Assembly: GCA_963711215.1 (NCBI GenBank)
Contig: CAVQDH010000002.1
Span: forward strand, 434,001 to 498,000
DNA: 64,000 nt
Source: WHUA01 sp963711215
GTDB lineage: Bacteria > Pseudomonadota > Alphaproteobacteria > UBA8366
Direction of reading: 5' to 3'
Shown: piece after piece, positions 11,802 to 24,835 of the stretch
Numbering within the stretch: position 1 is the stretch's first letter
How the letters are laid out: every line of letters starts with the position of its first letter
The notes under the pieces: model-generated
What the model was told of the DNA's origin: nothing
The model's database searches: none
The model's input: the letters and a program-made list of their open reading frames with translations, nothing else
Position numbers and translations under genes: made by a program

Positions 11802-12476
11802 CTATGCGCCGCCTGGGATGTGGATGACGCGGTTGACGAAAATGCCGGCTGCGTGGACGCCGTGCGGGTCGAGCGCGCCCTCGTCCAGGTGGTTTACCTC
11901 GGCGACCGTAACCCTGGCGGCGGTCGCCATCACAGGGCCGAAATTCGCCTGGCTGCCGCGGAAGATCAAATTCCCGAAACGGTCACCGCGCTCGGCGCGC
12001 AGCATGGCGAAGTCGGCGGTCAATGCGGTTTCCAGGATGTAGTCGCGATCGCCGAAGCGGCGCTGCTCCTTGCCGGCGGCGAGGTCGGTGCCGACGCCGG
12101 TCGGCGTGTAAAAGCCGGCATGCCCTGCGCCGCCCGCGCGGATGCGCTCGGCGAAGGAGCCTTGGGGCACGAGCTCGAGCTCGATCTTCCCGGCGGACCA
12201 AAGCTTTTCGAACGGGGACATTTCCGAGCCCCGTCCGCGGGCGCTGCTGGCGATGTATTTTTCGACCCGCCCGGCCTCGATAAGTTGCGCGATCCCCGAG
12301 CCGGGATACCCGATGCCGTTGGCGATCAGCGTGAGGCCTTTGGCGCCCGTTTCGAGCAGCGCCAGGATCAGCGTCTCCGGCGCGCCGACGCGCTGGAAGC
12401 CGCTGATCATGACGGTTTGTCCGTCCTTGACCCCGGCCAGCGCCTCCGCGGTGGTTTTCACTCTCTTGTCGAACAT
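11802..12476 (-). CDS. scoA: 3-oxoacid CoA-transferase subunit A
   Basis: A 224-residue alpha subunit paired with the downstream subunit B. Typical features are the N-terminal VKDGQTVMISGFQRVGAPE glycine-rich segment, NGIGYPGSGIAQLIEAGRV, PQGSFAERIRAGGAG, and FYTPTGVGTDLAAGKEQRRF. Gene order A-B on the minus strand indicates a two-gene operon divergent from the M14 peptidase gene. ScoA versus PcaI (3-oxoadipate) is not resolved. Confidence 0.87.
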   Translation of the reverse strand: MFDKRVKTTAEALAGVKDGQTVMISGFQRVGAPETLILALLETGAKGLTLIANGIGYPGSGIAQLIEAGRVEKYIASSARGRGSEMSPFEKLWSAGKIELELVPQGSFAERIRAGGAGHAGFYTPTGVGTDLAAGKEQRRFGDRDYILETALTADFAMLRAERGDRFGNLIFRGSQANFGPVMATAARVTVAEVNHLDEGALDPHGVHAAGIFVNRVIHIPGGA

Positions 12477-12564
12477 GTATGTCTATCCTGCCGGCGCGTT
12501 CTATCCAGGCGCGCATTCTTACTAGCATGGCCTCGCGGAAGCGGGCGAATCATGGGGCGGGATC

Positions 12565-13699
12565 ATGAAGATCAGCAGTAATTTCGATTCGGGAAATATC
12601 GAGGTGGCCGACGCCTCGGATCCCGCCGACGTGCGCCTGCGCATCCGCAAGGACACGGCGGCCGATTTTTTCCAGTGGTTCCATTTCCGCGCGTCGGGGG
12701 TGCGGGGCGTCGATTGCCGCTTCTCGATCGTCAACGCCGGCGAGGCGTCCTACAAGCGAGGCTGGGAGAACTACCGTCCCTGCGTCTCCTACGACCGCGC
12801 GCACTGGTTTCGCGTGCCGGCCACGTATGAAGAGGGCGTGCTCAGCTTCAGCCTCACGCCGCAGCACGATTCGGTCTATGTCGCCTATTTCGCCCCTTAT
12901 TCGCGCGAGCGGCATCGCGACTTCATCGCCCGCTGCCAGACCGCGCCGGGTGTCGCGCTCGAGGTGCTCGGCGAGACGGTCAACGGCGACGATCTCGACC
13001 TGCTGGTCATCTCCGATCCAGACGCTTCCGGCCGCGCGGACCGGCGCGCCTGCTGGGTGATCGGCCGTCAGCATCCCGGCGAGACGATGGCGGAATGGTG
13101 GATGGAAGGATTCGTCGAGCGGCTGCTCGATCGCGAGGACGATGTCGCCCGCGCCGTCCTCTCCGCCGCCACGCTTTACGTCGTGCCCAACATGAACCCG
13201 GACGGCAGCGTGCTCGGCAACCTTCGGACAAACGCGGCCGGTGCCAACCTCAACCGCGAATGGGCCGAGCCGACGCTGGAGCGCAGCCCCGAGGTCTACC
13301 ATGTCCGCCGGCGCATGACGGAGACCGGCGTCGACTTCGGCCTCGACGTGCATGGCGACGAAGGGCTGCCCTACGTGTTCATCGCCGGCGGCGACAACGT
13401 GCCGTCGATGTCCGACCGGCAGCGCCAGCTCCTGCCGGCCTATTTCGACGCCTTGAAGCGCGCCAATCCGGATTTCCAGACCGAGCATGGCTATCCCAAG
13501 GGCGGCAAGCCGAATCTGCACGATGTGCGCCAACGATCTGGCCGAGACTTTCGGCTGCCTCGCAATGACGCTGGAGATGCCGTTCAAGGACAACGCCAAT
13601 GCGCCGGACGAAGCGGCGGGCTGGTCGCCTGACCGCTGCCGCCGGCTGGGCGCCGACTGCCTCGCGGCGCTTTGCGACGTGCTGCCGAATTTGCGCTAG
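12565..13699 (+). CDS. M14 zinc carboxypeptidase, cytosolic-carboxypeptidase type, with one frameshift
   Basis: About 377 residues. An N-terminal beta domain typical of cytosolic carboxypeptidases (CCP/Nna1-like M14) covers residues 1-120 (WFHFRASGVRGVDCRFSIVN, SYDRAHWFRVP). The zinc motif HPGE (about 173-176) and substrate-site NMNPDG and NAAGANLNREW follow, then DVHGDE. The catalytic Glu region CLAMTLEMPFKDN is reached only after a +1 frameshift near 13522 (one extra base before ATGTGCGCC). All key residues are present across the two frames, so the break may be a sequence error. Natural substrates of bacterial CCP-like proteins are poorly known. Confidence 0.82.
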
Positions 13700-13741
13700 C
13701 CCGTCGTCGTCGATCGGATCGAGGGGCGGGGCGCCGGCGGT

Positions 13742-15152
13742 TCAGTTTTCCCGATGCGCCATGCGTTCGCGGAAGGCGCCGAGCTCCGCCGCCAGCGCCG
13801 CGACGTGTTTCTTATAGGCTTCGAGCTCCGCTCCCTTGAGCTTGTAGCCCGCGGCGAGGCGCAGCGATTGCGGATTGATCTGCGTGCCGTCCTTGATCAC
13901 CTCGTAATGCAGATGCGGGCCGGTCGCGCGTCCGGTCGAGCCGACATAGCCGATCACTTGGCGTTGCTTGACATGCACCCCGACCGCGATGCCCGACGCG
14001 AGCCCCCGCAGATGCGCGTAGGCGGTCTTGTAGGTGTTGTTGTGCCGGATGCGAATGTATTTGCCGTAGGAGCCGGCCCATCCGGCCCGCTCGATCACCC
14101 CGTCGCCTGCTGCGTATACCGGCGTTCCGGTCGGGGCCGCGAAATCGATGCCGCGGTGCATCAGGGTGAAGCCGAGAATGGGATGCTTGCGGCGTCCGAA
14201 GCCCGAGCTGATGCGGACGGCGTCGGTCGGCGTCCGCAGGAGGCTTTTCTGTACGCTCTGGCCTTCGGGGTCGAAATAGTCGGCGTACCCCGACTGTGTC
14301 TTGAACCGGTAGAGCGACTGTCTTGACGCCGCTCAGCGTCATCGAGGCCAGCACGATATTGCCGTCCATGACCGGGGCGCCGCCTTCGTCCGTCATGCGC
14401 TGATACAGGATCTCGAAGCTGTCGCCGGGCTGGACGTCGCGCTGGAAGTCGACGTCGAAGGCATAGAGGTTGACCAGGTTGCTGAGGACGGCTGAGGATA
14501 CGCCCGCATCCTGGCCGGCTTCGTACAAGCTCGATTCGATGGTCCCACGGCCATAGGCGAGGCGCGGCGTTAGCGTGCGCTCATAGGTCTTCGCGGTATA
14601 GGACCCGTCGCTTTCCCGCAGCACGGACACGTCGGTTTCCGTATCGGCGACGAAGTCGATCGAAAGCAAGAAGGGCGGCCGATTCTTGCGCTGCGGCTGC
14701 AGCTGGAGAAAGATCTCGATGCCGGGCTGCAGCTTGCGCGGATCGTAGACCTTGGCGAGAGCCTGGATCGCCCCGTCGGCGTCTTCCGGCACGACGCCGG
14801 CGCGCAGAAGCACGGCCTTGAAGGTATCGCCGCGTTCGACGCGATATTGCGCGTCCAATGGAACGGGGGGGATTTCCGACGGGTCGGTCGGGAGGACCGT
14901 GTCGTTCTCCTCCAGGTCGTTGGGCTCGGACGCCGGTTTTTCAGTTGGAAACCAGGAGCCGTTGAAGCCTTCCTCGTCGCCGGGGCCGTCTGCCTTTTCG
15001 TCGACGGTGCCGGCAGGCGGCGGCGCAGTCTCGGCGGCCGCAGCCGCAGCGACGACGTTGGCCCCTTCGCTGCTCCGTGACGGATTGGCAATGGAGAGAG
15101 AGGCGGCGAGAATCAACGTTGCGAGGATTGCCGCAAGACTATGAAGTTTCAT
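13742..15152 (-). CDS. M23 family peptidoglycan endopeptidase with LysM-like region, with one frameshift
   Basis: About 470 residues. An N-terminal signal peptide (MKLHSLAAILATLILAASLS) is followed by a LysM/OapA-like segment (YRVERGDTFKAVLLRAGV) and a C-terminal LytM domain with zinc ligands in HRGIDFAAPTGTPV and HLHYE. Such envelope proteins cut peptidoglycan cross-links or activate amidases. The frame breaks near 14315-14325: upstream it ends SMTLSGVK, and homology resumes as SLYRFKTQSGYADYFDPEG in the next frame. Domain content is complete on both sides. The start is ATG 15152; the annotated-looking longer start at 15173 would precede the signal peptide. Confidence 0.82.
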
Positions 15153-15399
15153 ATGTCGGCGGTCTGTCGCCAAATCTGGTTAATGGGGCCTTCTTAGCCA
15201 ATGTTGCTGGTCAAGTAAACGACTGGGATATGGCGAAAATTTGGTAAACGGCGGCTCGCCCGGCAGGGCGGTCGCCGGTGGCCCGCCGATTTCGGCCGCC
15301 GGGCGGTGGCTGCATGGCATCCGGCCGGCCCGTTTGCGCCGCCGAGATGGAGGCCTGCGGCATGGTGTTCGGCAAATTCACCGCTTCTTGGCGGCATAT

Positions 15400-15466
15400 T
15401 TCTAAATATCGGAAAAATATCAATAATTCTTAATTCAGCGCTTTTAAAATAATTGCCACAAAGGAT
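15400..15466 (+). promoter_or_regulatory. AT-rich UP-element-like region of the rrn promoter
   Basis: The ~65 bases directly upstream of the -35 box are strikingly A/T-rich in a GC-rich genome, with A/T tracts around AATATCGGAAAAATATC and CTTTTAAAATAATT. That is the expected position and composition of an UP element binding RNA polymerase alpha subunits. Confidence 0.5.
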
Positions 15467-15495
15467 TTGACACTGAGCGTACGGTTGCGTATAAG
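15467..15495 (+). promoter_or_regulatory. Strong sigma70 promoter of the rRNA operon
   Basis: A perfect -35 TTGACA (15467-15472) and a -10 TATAAG (15490-15495) are separated by the optimal 17 nt. It lies about 315 nt upstream of the 16S gene and downstream of an A/T-rich block, as expected for an rrn promoter. Confidence 0.8.
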
Positions 15496-15536
15496 CCCGG
15501 TCCGCGTTGACGGCGGAAAGCGTCGTCGCGCAGGGT

Positions 15537-15559
15537 AGCGCGGTTACCCGCGCTTTTTT
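15537..15559 (+). terminator. Terminator-like hairpin in the rrn leader
   Basis: AGCGCGG pairs with CCGCGCT around a TTAC loop (7 bp), followed directly by a run of T. It has the form of an intrinsic terminator yet lies between the rrn promoter and boxA, so it may be an early pause or attenuation site that the antitermination complex must override. Function is inferred. Confidence 0.45.
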
Positions 15560-15560
15560 G

Positions 15561-15575
15561 TTGTTTGACATTGTA
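15561..15575 (+). promoter_or_regulatory. boxA-like antitermination element, 16S leader
   Basis: TTGTTTGACATTGTA resembles the boxA core (TGCTCTTTAACA type). The same string recurs at 18035-18047 before the 23S gene, the normal two-site arrangement in rrn operons. Confidence 0.55.
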
Positions 15576-15810
15576 GATAAGTAGGAAGGGATGCGCGGGC
15601 GGCGTTGATGCGCCGTTATGGGCGCGGAGACTGTGTCGTTTTTTTTGAGACTGTCTGCGTATCTCTGAGGTTTGAATATACATGCGAGCCTAGAGGAGGG
15701 TTTTGGTCTGTCTCTTAGGGGATGGAACTTGGCTCTTCGCAGCAGACTTTGAGAGATGACCGGGATCCGTGTTTGGCTTTGGGCCGGCTTAGGCTGGTTT
15801 GGAGCGATTT

Positions 15811-17536
<1,726 letters not shown>

Positions 17537-17613
17537 GGGCTTGTAGCTCAGTTGGTTAGAGCGCGCGCTTGATAAGCGTGAGGTCGGAAGTTCAAGTCTT
17601 CCCAGGCCCACCA
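17537..17613 (+). tRNA. tRNA-Ile (GAT)
   Basis: 77 nt with an encoded CCA. Acceptor GGGCTTG pairs with CAGGCCC (one G-U), the D arm is GCTCAGTTGGTTAGAGC, the anticodon GAT lies at 17571-17573 and the T arm contains TTCAAGTC. Standard position in the 16S-23S spacer. Confidence 0.96.
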
Positions 17614-17724
17614 TCCTTCGCCCCTATGAGGCTGAATGGGGGGCTTCGGATGGCAAAGCCACCGGTTTCGCTTGGGTGAGCCGCAGGCGGGCGTAAGCCC
17701 TCCGAAGCCCGAAGGGCGAAGGAG

Positions 17725-17800
17725 GGGGCCGTAGCTCAGCTGGGAGAGCGCCTGCTTTGCAAGCAGGAGGTCACCGGTTCGATCCCGGTCGGCTCCACCA
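17725..17800 (+). tRNA. tRNA-Ala (TGC)
   Basis: 76 nt with an encoded CCA. Acceptor GGGGCCG pairs with CGGCTCC (one G-U), the anticodon TGC lies at 17758-17760 and the T loop is TTCGATC. Its 3' end CGGCTCCACCA is repeated twice more immediately downstream (see the tandem repeat). Confidence 0.96.
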
Positions 17801-17883
17801 GAGCCGACCGATTATAGATCGGCTGGCGGCTCCACCAGAGCCGACCGATTATAGATCGGCTGGCGGCTCCACCAGAGCCGACC
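17801..17883 (+). repeat. Tandem 37-nt repeat built from the tRNA-Ala 3' end
   Basis: Two identical copies of a 37-nt unit (17801-17837 and 17838-17874), then a partial third (GAGCCGACC). Each unit contains a small hairpin (CCGAT-TATAG-ATCGG) and ends GGCTCCACCA, identical to the last bases of the adjacent tRNA-Ala including CCA. It looks like a local duplication that makes extra CCA-ended tails in the pre-rRNA. Confidence 0.8.
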
Positions 17884-18032
17884 CGCGCTCAAGTAGCGAG
17901 CCTACAGCGAGCGGTAGCGCCCTAAAGATGGTCGTCGCAGAGAAGACAGGAACGGTTTAACTGTTTGGAGTTTGGGTATTGATCTTACGGAAAGCGGATT
18001 GCTGACGTGAGGGTCTTTTGCGCCCGGGCTTG

Positions 18033-18060
18033 GTTGTTTGACATTGTGAAGAGGGTTTTG
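18033..18060 (+). repeat. Left arm of a 28-nt inverted repeat enclosing 23S-5S; contains boxA
   Basis: This segment contains TTGTTTGACATTGTGAA (boxA-like) and is complementary to 21390-21417 downstream of 5S. Twenty-five of 28 positions are Watson-Crick pairs, one is G-U and two are mismatches. It could close an outer processing stem around the 23S-5S block. Confidence 0.65.
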
Positions 18061-18180
18061 ACGTATTCGCTCCGGCGAGGGGCGGGACGTGTCCGTGCGC
18101 GTTGCACGGATCATGTTCTGCGACTTGTTGGGGTGAAGCGGGTTTTGATCGCTGAATTACGTCCGTCATGATTTTGTATC

Positions 18181-18222
18181 GGATAAAATCTACCGGCCTT
18201 TGGCCTACTTGAGATTTTATCC
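18181..18222 (+). other. Long hairpin in the pre-23S leader
   Basis: GGATAAAATCT (18181-18191) and AGATTTTATCC (18212-18222) form a perfect 11-bp stem with a small inner GGCC-TTT-GGCC hairpin. There is no U-tract, so it is unlikely to be a terminator; it is probably part of leader folding. Confidence 0.55.
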
Positions 18223-18240
18223 GGTCACCGAGTGTCGAGT

Positions 18241-18260
18241 TCGGTTGTGACGGATGGTTT

Positions 18261-18269
<9 letters not shown>
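18241..18269 (+). other. 5' strand of the pre-23S processing stem
   Basis: This 29-nt segment pairs with 21011-21040 with one mismatch and one bulged base, immediately flanking and including both ends of 23S. It is the expected long RNase III processing stem. Confidence 0.75.
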
Positions 18270-21020
<2,751 letters not shown>

Positions 21021-21236
21021 AAACCATCCGCCACAACCGAGGTCCCAAACCGGGATCCAGGGGCGGCGCGGACAAACACAGCGATCATCACACGCTTCAC
21101 CAAAAGCGCTCATATAGCCGAAAGGCGATAGCGCACCAAAAGCACGCGGATACGTCAAAAAAACCGGGACCCTCTCAAGCAGCCCAAAGGGCGATAGAGG
21201 ATCCCCGGATAAAGAGTCTTCCCTTCGGGGATCGAC
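21021..21236 (+). other. 23S-5S spacer
   Basis: It contains the 3' strand of the 23S processing stem (to 21040). The rest is unremarkable; no tRNA or ORF is supported. Confidence 0.6.
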
Positions 21237-21355
21237 GGCCTGGTGGCCATAGCGAGGGCTGTTCCACCCGATCCCATCCCGAACTCGGCCGTGAAATCCC
21301 TCCGCGCCCATGGTACTGCGTCTTAAGGCGCGGGAGAGTAGGTCGCCGCCAGGCC
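21237..21355 (+). rRNA. rrf: 5S ribosomal RNA
   Basis: About 119 nt. The terminal stem GGCCTGG/CCAGGCC closes the molecule, and internal CCCGATCCCATCCCGAACTC and GGGAGAGTAGG are typical of bacterial 5S. Confidence 0.95.
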
Positions 21356-21389
21356 TTCAATCCCCGAAGAAACACTCAAAACCAAAACA

Positions 21390-21417
21390 CAAAACCCTCT
21401 TCACAATACCAGACAAC
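21390..21417 (+). repeat. Right arm of the inverted repeat enclosing 23S-5S
   Basis: Complementary to 18033-18060 (25 Watson-Crick pairs plus one G-U in 28). It lies 35 nt after 5S and before the tRNA-fMet copies, so folding would separate the 23S-5S block from the tRNA-fMet part of the transcript. Confidence 0.65.
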
Positions 21418-21477
21418 CCCGGCACCAAACGCCCCGGCACAAAGCCGATAAGGCCTGTCGCCGGATATACGCCTTTA

Positions 21478-21517
<40 letters not shown>

Positions 21518-21565
21518 TGTTACAGAGGCTCAGGCGAGCGCAAGCGAGACATAGCCGACGTTACA

Positions 21566-21583
21566 CCCCCGCGAAGGCGGGGG
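21566..21583 (+). other. GC hairpin between the two tRNA-fMet copies
   Basis: CCCCCGC and GCGGGGG form a 7-bp stem with a GAAG loop. No U-tract follows. It may be a processing or pausing structure. Confidence 0.4.
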
Positions 21584-21603
21584 CCCAAGACACAAAACAC
21601 AAA

Positions 21604-21681
<78 letters not shown>

Positions 21682-21706
21682 ATCCTCTACAGTCGAAGCT
21701 GCACAT

Positions 21707-21749
21707 GCCGCCACACAAAGCCTCCCGACACGGGAGGCTTTCTCATATC
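21707..21749 (+). repeat. Left direct repeat flanking the glycan island (contains the rrn terminator)
   Basis: This 43-nt sequence, GCCGCCACACAAAGCCTCCC and onward to TATC, recurs at 54242-54284 with 5 mismatches in 43, in the same orientation. The two copies bracket the whole glycan cluster. Confidence 0.65.
21718..21745 (+). terminator. Intrinsic terminator of the rRNA operon
   Basis: AAGCCTCCCG (21718-21727) pairs perfectly with CGGGAGGCTT (21731-21740) around an ACA loop, with a short T-rich tail. It lies 37 nt after tRNA-fMet. Confidence 0.85.
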
Positions 21750-22424
21750 AGCTGGAGGGGCGAAAAATACCTGTTGAAAAGCCCTGATCTGCCTCCCTTA
21801 AATGCCCTCGAACTGGGTTAGAGTCTTCCGCGCCGAATTCCTGGCTGGGGAGCAGGTCCGGGCTCGCTGTCGGTAAGACGGCTTGCGCCGCCACTGTTGC
21901 GGAGTGCACGACACGCAACCCCAAAGGGAGCAATCGGTTGGCGCCGCGGAGGAAAATCCCCAGCTTTCCGGTATCTCGACACTTTATGAACGCCCGATGC
22001 GGTTGAAATCCATCTCGGCTAAATATAATTAGTGGGCGAACTTGCCGAGTGGCCTTTCGCCAAAATCCAAGGGGGCGACGTCCTTGGTTGCAGCGCAGCG
22101 GTTCCTGGTTCTGTGTCCTGGCGCATAACAGTCGCGTTGACGTTCATGGCATGAACATGTAGGTTCCGACAGCTGCGATGACGGTCAAGTCACCCGCGGT
22201 GCGGTAGCCGTAGAAGAGAATGTTCCAAATACGCGGCCATACGCTGATCGGTCCCTGAACGGATAAATCCCACAAATTCTTCGTGAGTTGGACCACATTT
22301 AGACTCGTCACGTCGATGCCGCGGAGCGTGGCGCTTGTTGTCTATCAGAAAGCCGACCGCAGGTAGATCTACACTAATGTCGCCGACGTCGATGATATCT
22401 ACCACTCGGGTCCCGGAAGCGGCC
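21750..22424. other. Gene-free stretch at the left edge of the island
   Basis: No supported gene. A minus-strand ORF at 22190-22405 (71 residues) matches nothing I recognise. The composition is mixed and less GC-rich than the housekeeping side. It probably holds remnants left by insertion events. Confidence 0.4.
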
Positions 22425-22699
22425 CGGGCGCAGCTTCTCCATTGGCTTCCATGAACAGGGTTACAACGAGGCGCAGCATGCGCGCGGCGTCATCCCGCAC
22501 CTCGCCGAGATGTTCGACGAGCCCTTCGCGGAACTCCTCGCAGATCCCCACCTATCTCGTGTCCGAGATGACGTGCCGGCACGCCACCGTCGCGCTGTCC
22601 GGCGATGGTGGCGGCGAGTTGTTCGCCGGCTATGTCCGCTATTTCCAAGCGATGACGCTGTTCTCGGTCCTGGAGCACGTGCCGGCAGCGTTGCGATGA
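22425..22699 (+). pseudogene. Asparagine synthase (AsnB) remnant
   Basis: Fragments of the C-terminal synthetase domain are readable: SFSIGFHEQGYNEAQHARGV, then (apparent internal deletion of roughly 25-30 codons) IPHLAEMFDEPFA, then after a frame change SSQIPTYLVSEM and VALSGDGGGELFAGY. The usual SGGVDS/GDGGDE ATP-site motif is altered to GDGGGE. Both the N-terminal glutaminase domain and the rest of the synthetase are missing. AsnB-like amidotransferases are common in glycan clusters, so this is likely a decayed island gene. Confidence 0.75.
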
Positions 22700-22916
22700 G
22701 CGGCGCGACATTCAGATGCCATATGGCGAAGATGACGTGTATGTTGAGCCATCGTGGCCGGTTGACAAAGGCATTCGGCTCGGCGACGAAGGGGATTGTG
22801 TTGGGCCATCGGTATGAACGTCCGCCCGGAGCGAAAAATGCCGCGTGAGTAGCGCATATCGCTGCGATCGCCCGTCACCGCCGAGGACGCGATCTTGTAG
22901 GGCAAGGGACTTGAGA

Positions 22917-23504
22917 ATGTCGAACCATACAGAAGATTTCTTCAGCGAATCGAGTCGCATATGCGCTGCGATTCACGCGCCGACGATTGAGGCGTTGGCA
23001 GCCGAACTTGTCGATCTGAGAGACCGTAAAGGACGGTTGTTCATCATAGGCGTTGGTGGCAGTGCCGCGAATTGCAGCCACGCCGTCAATGATTTCCGGA
23101 AACTGTGTGGCATCGAAGCTTATTCGCCGGTCGACAATGTTTCCGAACTGACCGCGCGCGCTAACGACGAAGGCTGGGAAACTATTTTCGCGGGCTGGTT
23201 GGAAGTCAGCCGGTTCGGGCCAAACGATGCGATCCTGGTGTTCTCAGTCGGTGGTGGTGATGCCGAGCGCAATGTGAGCACAAACATCATCAAAGCGATC
23301 GACTACGCCAAAAAGTTGGGCGCCAAAGTCTTCGGCGTTGTTGGCAAGGATACTGGACACACCAAGAAAATCGGAGACGTGGTGGTCGTGATCCCTCAAG
23401 TGAATGAAGCGCGCGTCACGCCGCTTTCGGAAGCATTCCAGGCGGTTGTGTGGCACTGCCTGGTCAGTCATCCTAAACTTCAGCTAAGCAAGACCAAGTG
23501 GTAA
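22917..23504 (+). CDS. SIS-domain phosphoheptose isomerase-like protein (GmhA-like)
   Basis: A 195-residue SIS-domain protein similar to sedoheptulose-7-phosphate isomerase. The core FIIGVGGSAANCSHAVNDFRK matches the GmhA phosphate-binding GxGxSA motif with its following N/H segment. ILVFSVGGGDAERNVSTNI corresponds to the second Ser/Gly-rich phosphate loop, although the usual S-x-S-G-x-S is SVGGGDAE here. It would make D-glycero-D-manno-heptose 7-phosphate. The start is ATG 22917 with GGGACTTGAG upstream. It overlaps the next gene, which encodes the pathway phosphatase. Confidence 0.82.
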   Translation: MSNHTEDFFSESSRICAAIHAPTIEALAAELVDLRDRKGRLFIIGVGGSAANCSHAVNDFRKLCGIEAYSPVDNVSELTARANDEGWETIFAGWLEVSRFGPNDAILVFSVGGGDAERNVSTNIIKAIDYAKKLGAKVFGVVGKDTGHTKKIGDVVVVIPQVNEARVTPLSEAFQAVVWHCLVSHPKLQLSKTKW

Positions 23505-24055
23505 CCAGGCGGCGTGCGGTCTTTCTCGATCGTGATGGCGTGCTAGTCGTTCCAGAGTTCCGCAGCGGCCGAAGCTTTGCACCTGTGCGGCTTGACAGCT
23601 ATCAATTCTATCCGGAGGCCGCGTCTGCACTGGCACGCCTCAAGGCGGCGGATTACCTGCTGGTGGTCGTGACGAACCAACCGGACGTCGGCAAAGGCTT
23701 GATTTCGGTGGAGACAATAGATGAAATGCACGCCCGGCTGAGACGGGCGATGCCGGTAGATGCAATATTGGCTTGTTTTCACGATCAGGCGGAGAAGTGC
23801 AATTGTCGCAAGCCCAGGCCGGGGATGTTGTTCGAGGCCGCCGAGGAACTGCGCATAGATCTCGCTGAAAGCTATATGGTCGGCGATCGCGCCAGTGACG
23901 TGGAAGCCGGGGCGGCAGCCGGTTGCCGCACTGTCTTCATCGACTTGGATTACATCGAAAAGAAGCCGGCTGCTCCGACCTATACGGCTCGATCCATTAC
24001 GGAGGCTGTCGATTTCATACTTGGCGTACGGCCGAATTATGAGGAGGTTCCATGA
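23498..24055 (+). CDS. HAD-IIIA phosphatase, heptose-bisphosphatase-like (GmhB-like)
   Basis: A 185-residue HAD hydrolase. The nucleophile loop is FLDRDGV (Asp11, Asp13), motif II is VVTNQP, and the zinc-binding pattern CFHDQAEKCNCRKPRPGM is diagnostic of GmhB/HisB-N phosphatases. MVGDRASDVEAGAAAGC supplies the last acidic motif. It likely removes the 7-phosphate from heptose 1,7-bisphosphate. The GTG start overlaps the stop of the SIS gene and its stop overlaps the transaldolase ATG, so the three are translationally coupled. Confidence 0.85.
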   Translation: MVTRRRAVFLDRDGVLVVPEFRSGRSFAPVRLDSYQFYPEAASALARLKAADYLLVVVTNQPDVGKGLISVETIDEMHARLRRAMPVDAILACFHDQAEKCNCRKPRPGMLFEAAEELRIDLAESYMVGDRASDVEAGAAAGCRTVFIDLDYIEKKPAAPTYTARSITEAVDFILGVRPNYEEVP

Positions 24056-24789
24056 CTCGTCTTAACAATCTGAGGGTGAAGGTTTTCGCTGATGGTGCCG
24101 ACCTTGGCGGCATCATTGAAATGGCGAAAGATCCCATGATCAAGGGGTTCACCACCAACCCGACTCTCATGCGAAAGGCCGGGGTCACTGACTACGAAGC
24201 CTTTGCCCACCAGTTGCTCGAGGTCGTTACGGATCGGCCGGTATCGTTCGAAGTGTTTGCCGACGACTTCACCGGCATGATCAATCAAGGCCGTCGCATT
24301 GCGAGTTGGGGAAAGAACGTCAACGTCAAGGTTCCGGTTTCCAATACCAAAGGCGAATTTACCGGCCCCGTTATTGAAGCATTGTCTTCGGCGGGTGTGG
24401 TGCTGAATGTGACCGCCCTTTTTACCATTGATCAGGTGAGGGCCGTGGCAAAGGCGCTTGACGAAAGCGCGCCCGCGATCATCTCGGTATTCGCCGGGCG
24501 TGTCGCCGACACCGGACGCGACCCGATTCCTCACATGAAGGCTTGCAAGGCAGAGCTCGATGGCCGGCCCAAGGCCGAATTGCTCTGGGCAAGTCCGCGC
24601 GAGGTCCTCAACATATTCCAGGCTGACGAAATCGGTTGCGACATTATTACCTGCACCAACGATATGATCGCGAAGCTGTCGCTGGCGGGCAAAGATCTTG
24701 CCGAGTATTCACGCGAAACAGTGCAGATGTTTCATCGGGATGCCTCCGCCGCCGCTTATTCGATCGAGCCTCTTGAAGACGCTGCCTGA
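24052..24789 (+). CDS. Transaldolase-family protein
   Basis: A 245-residue TIM-barrel protein of the small transaldolase / fructose-6-phosphate aldolase class. KGFTTNPTLMRKAGV is the family signature, and the Schiff-base Lys is about residue 93 in KNVNVKVPV. Being fused by overlap to GmhA-like and GmhB-like genes, it may provide sedoheptulose 7-phosphate from glycolytic and pentose intermediates, or act as an aldolase on an island-specific sugar. The second option cannot be excluded from sequence. Confidence 0.82.
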   Translation: MTRLNNLRVKVFADGADLGGIIEMAKDPMIKGFTTNPTLMRKAGVTDYEAFAHQLLEVVTDRPVSFEVFADDFTGMINQGRRIASWGKNVNVKVPVSNTKGEFTGPVIEALSSAGVVLNVTALFTIDQVRAVAKALDESAPAIISVFAGRVADTGRDPIPHMKACKAELDGRPKAELLWASPREVLNIFQADEIGCDIITCTNDMIAKLSLAGKDLAEYSRETVQMFHRDASAAAYSIEPLEDAA

Positions 24790-24835
24790 GTGACCTCGAA
24801 AACATCGCCGACATCAAACTAGCGGGAAAGCAACT

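Noticed and set aside
21835..21915. String CCGCCACTGTTGCGG reminiscent of a cobalamin-riboswitch core
   Set aside because: The other conserved boxes and a B12-related gene downstream are missing.
22190..22405. 71-codon minus-strand frame at the island edge
   Set aside because: No ribosome site, no homologue recognised, isolated from other minus-strand genes.
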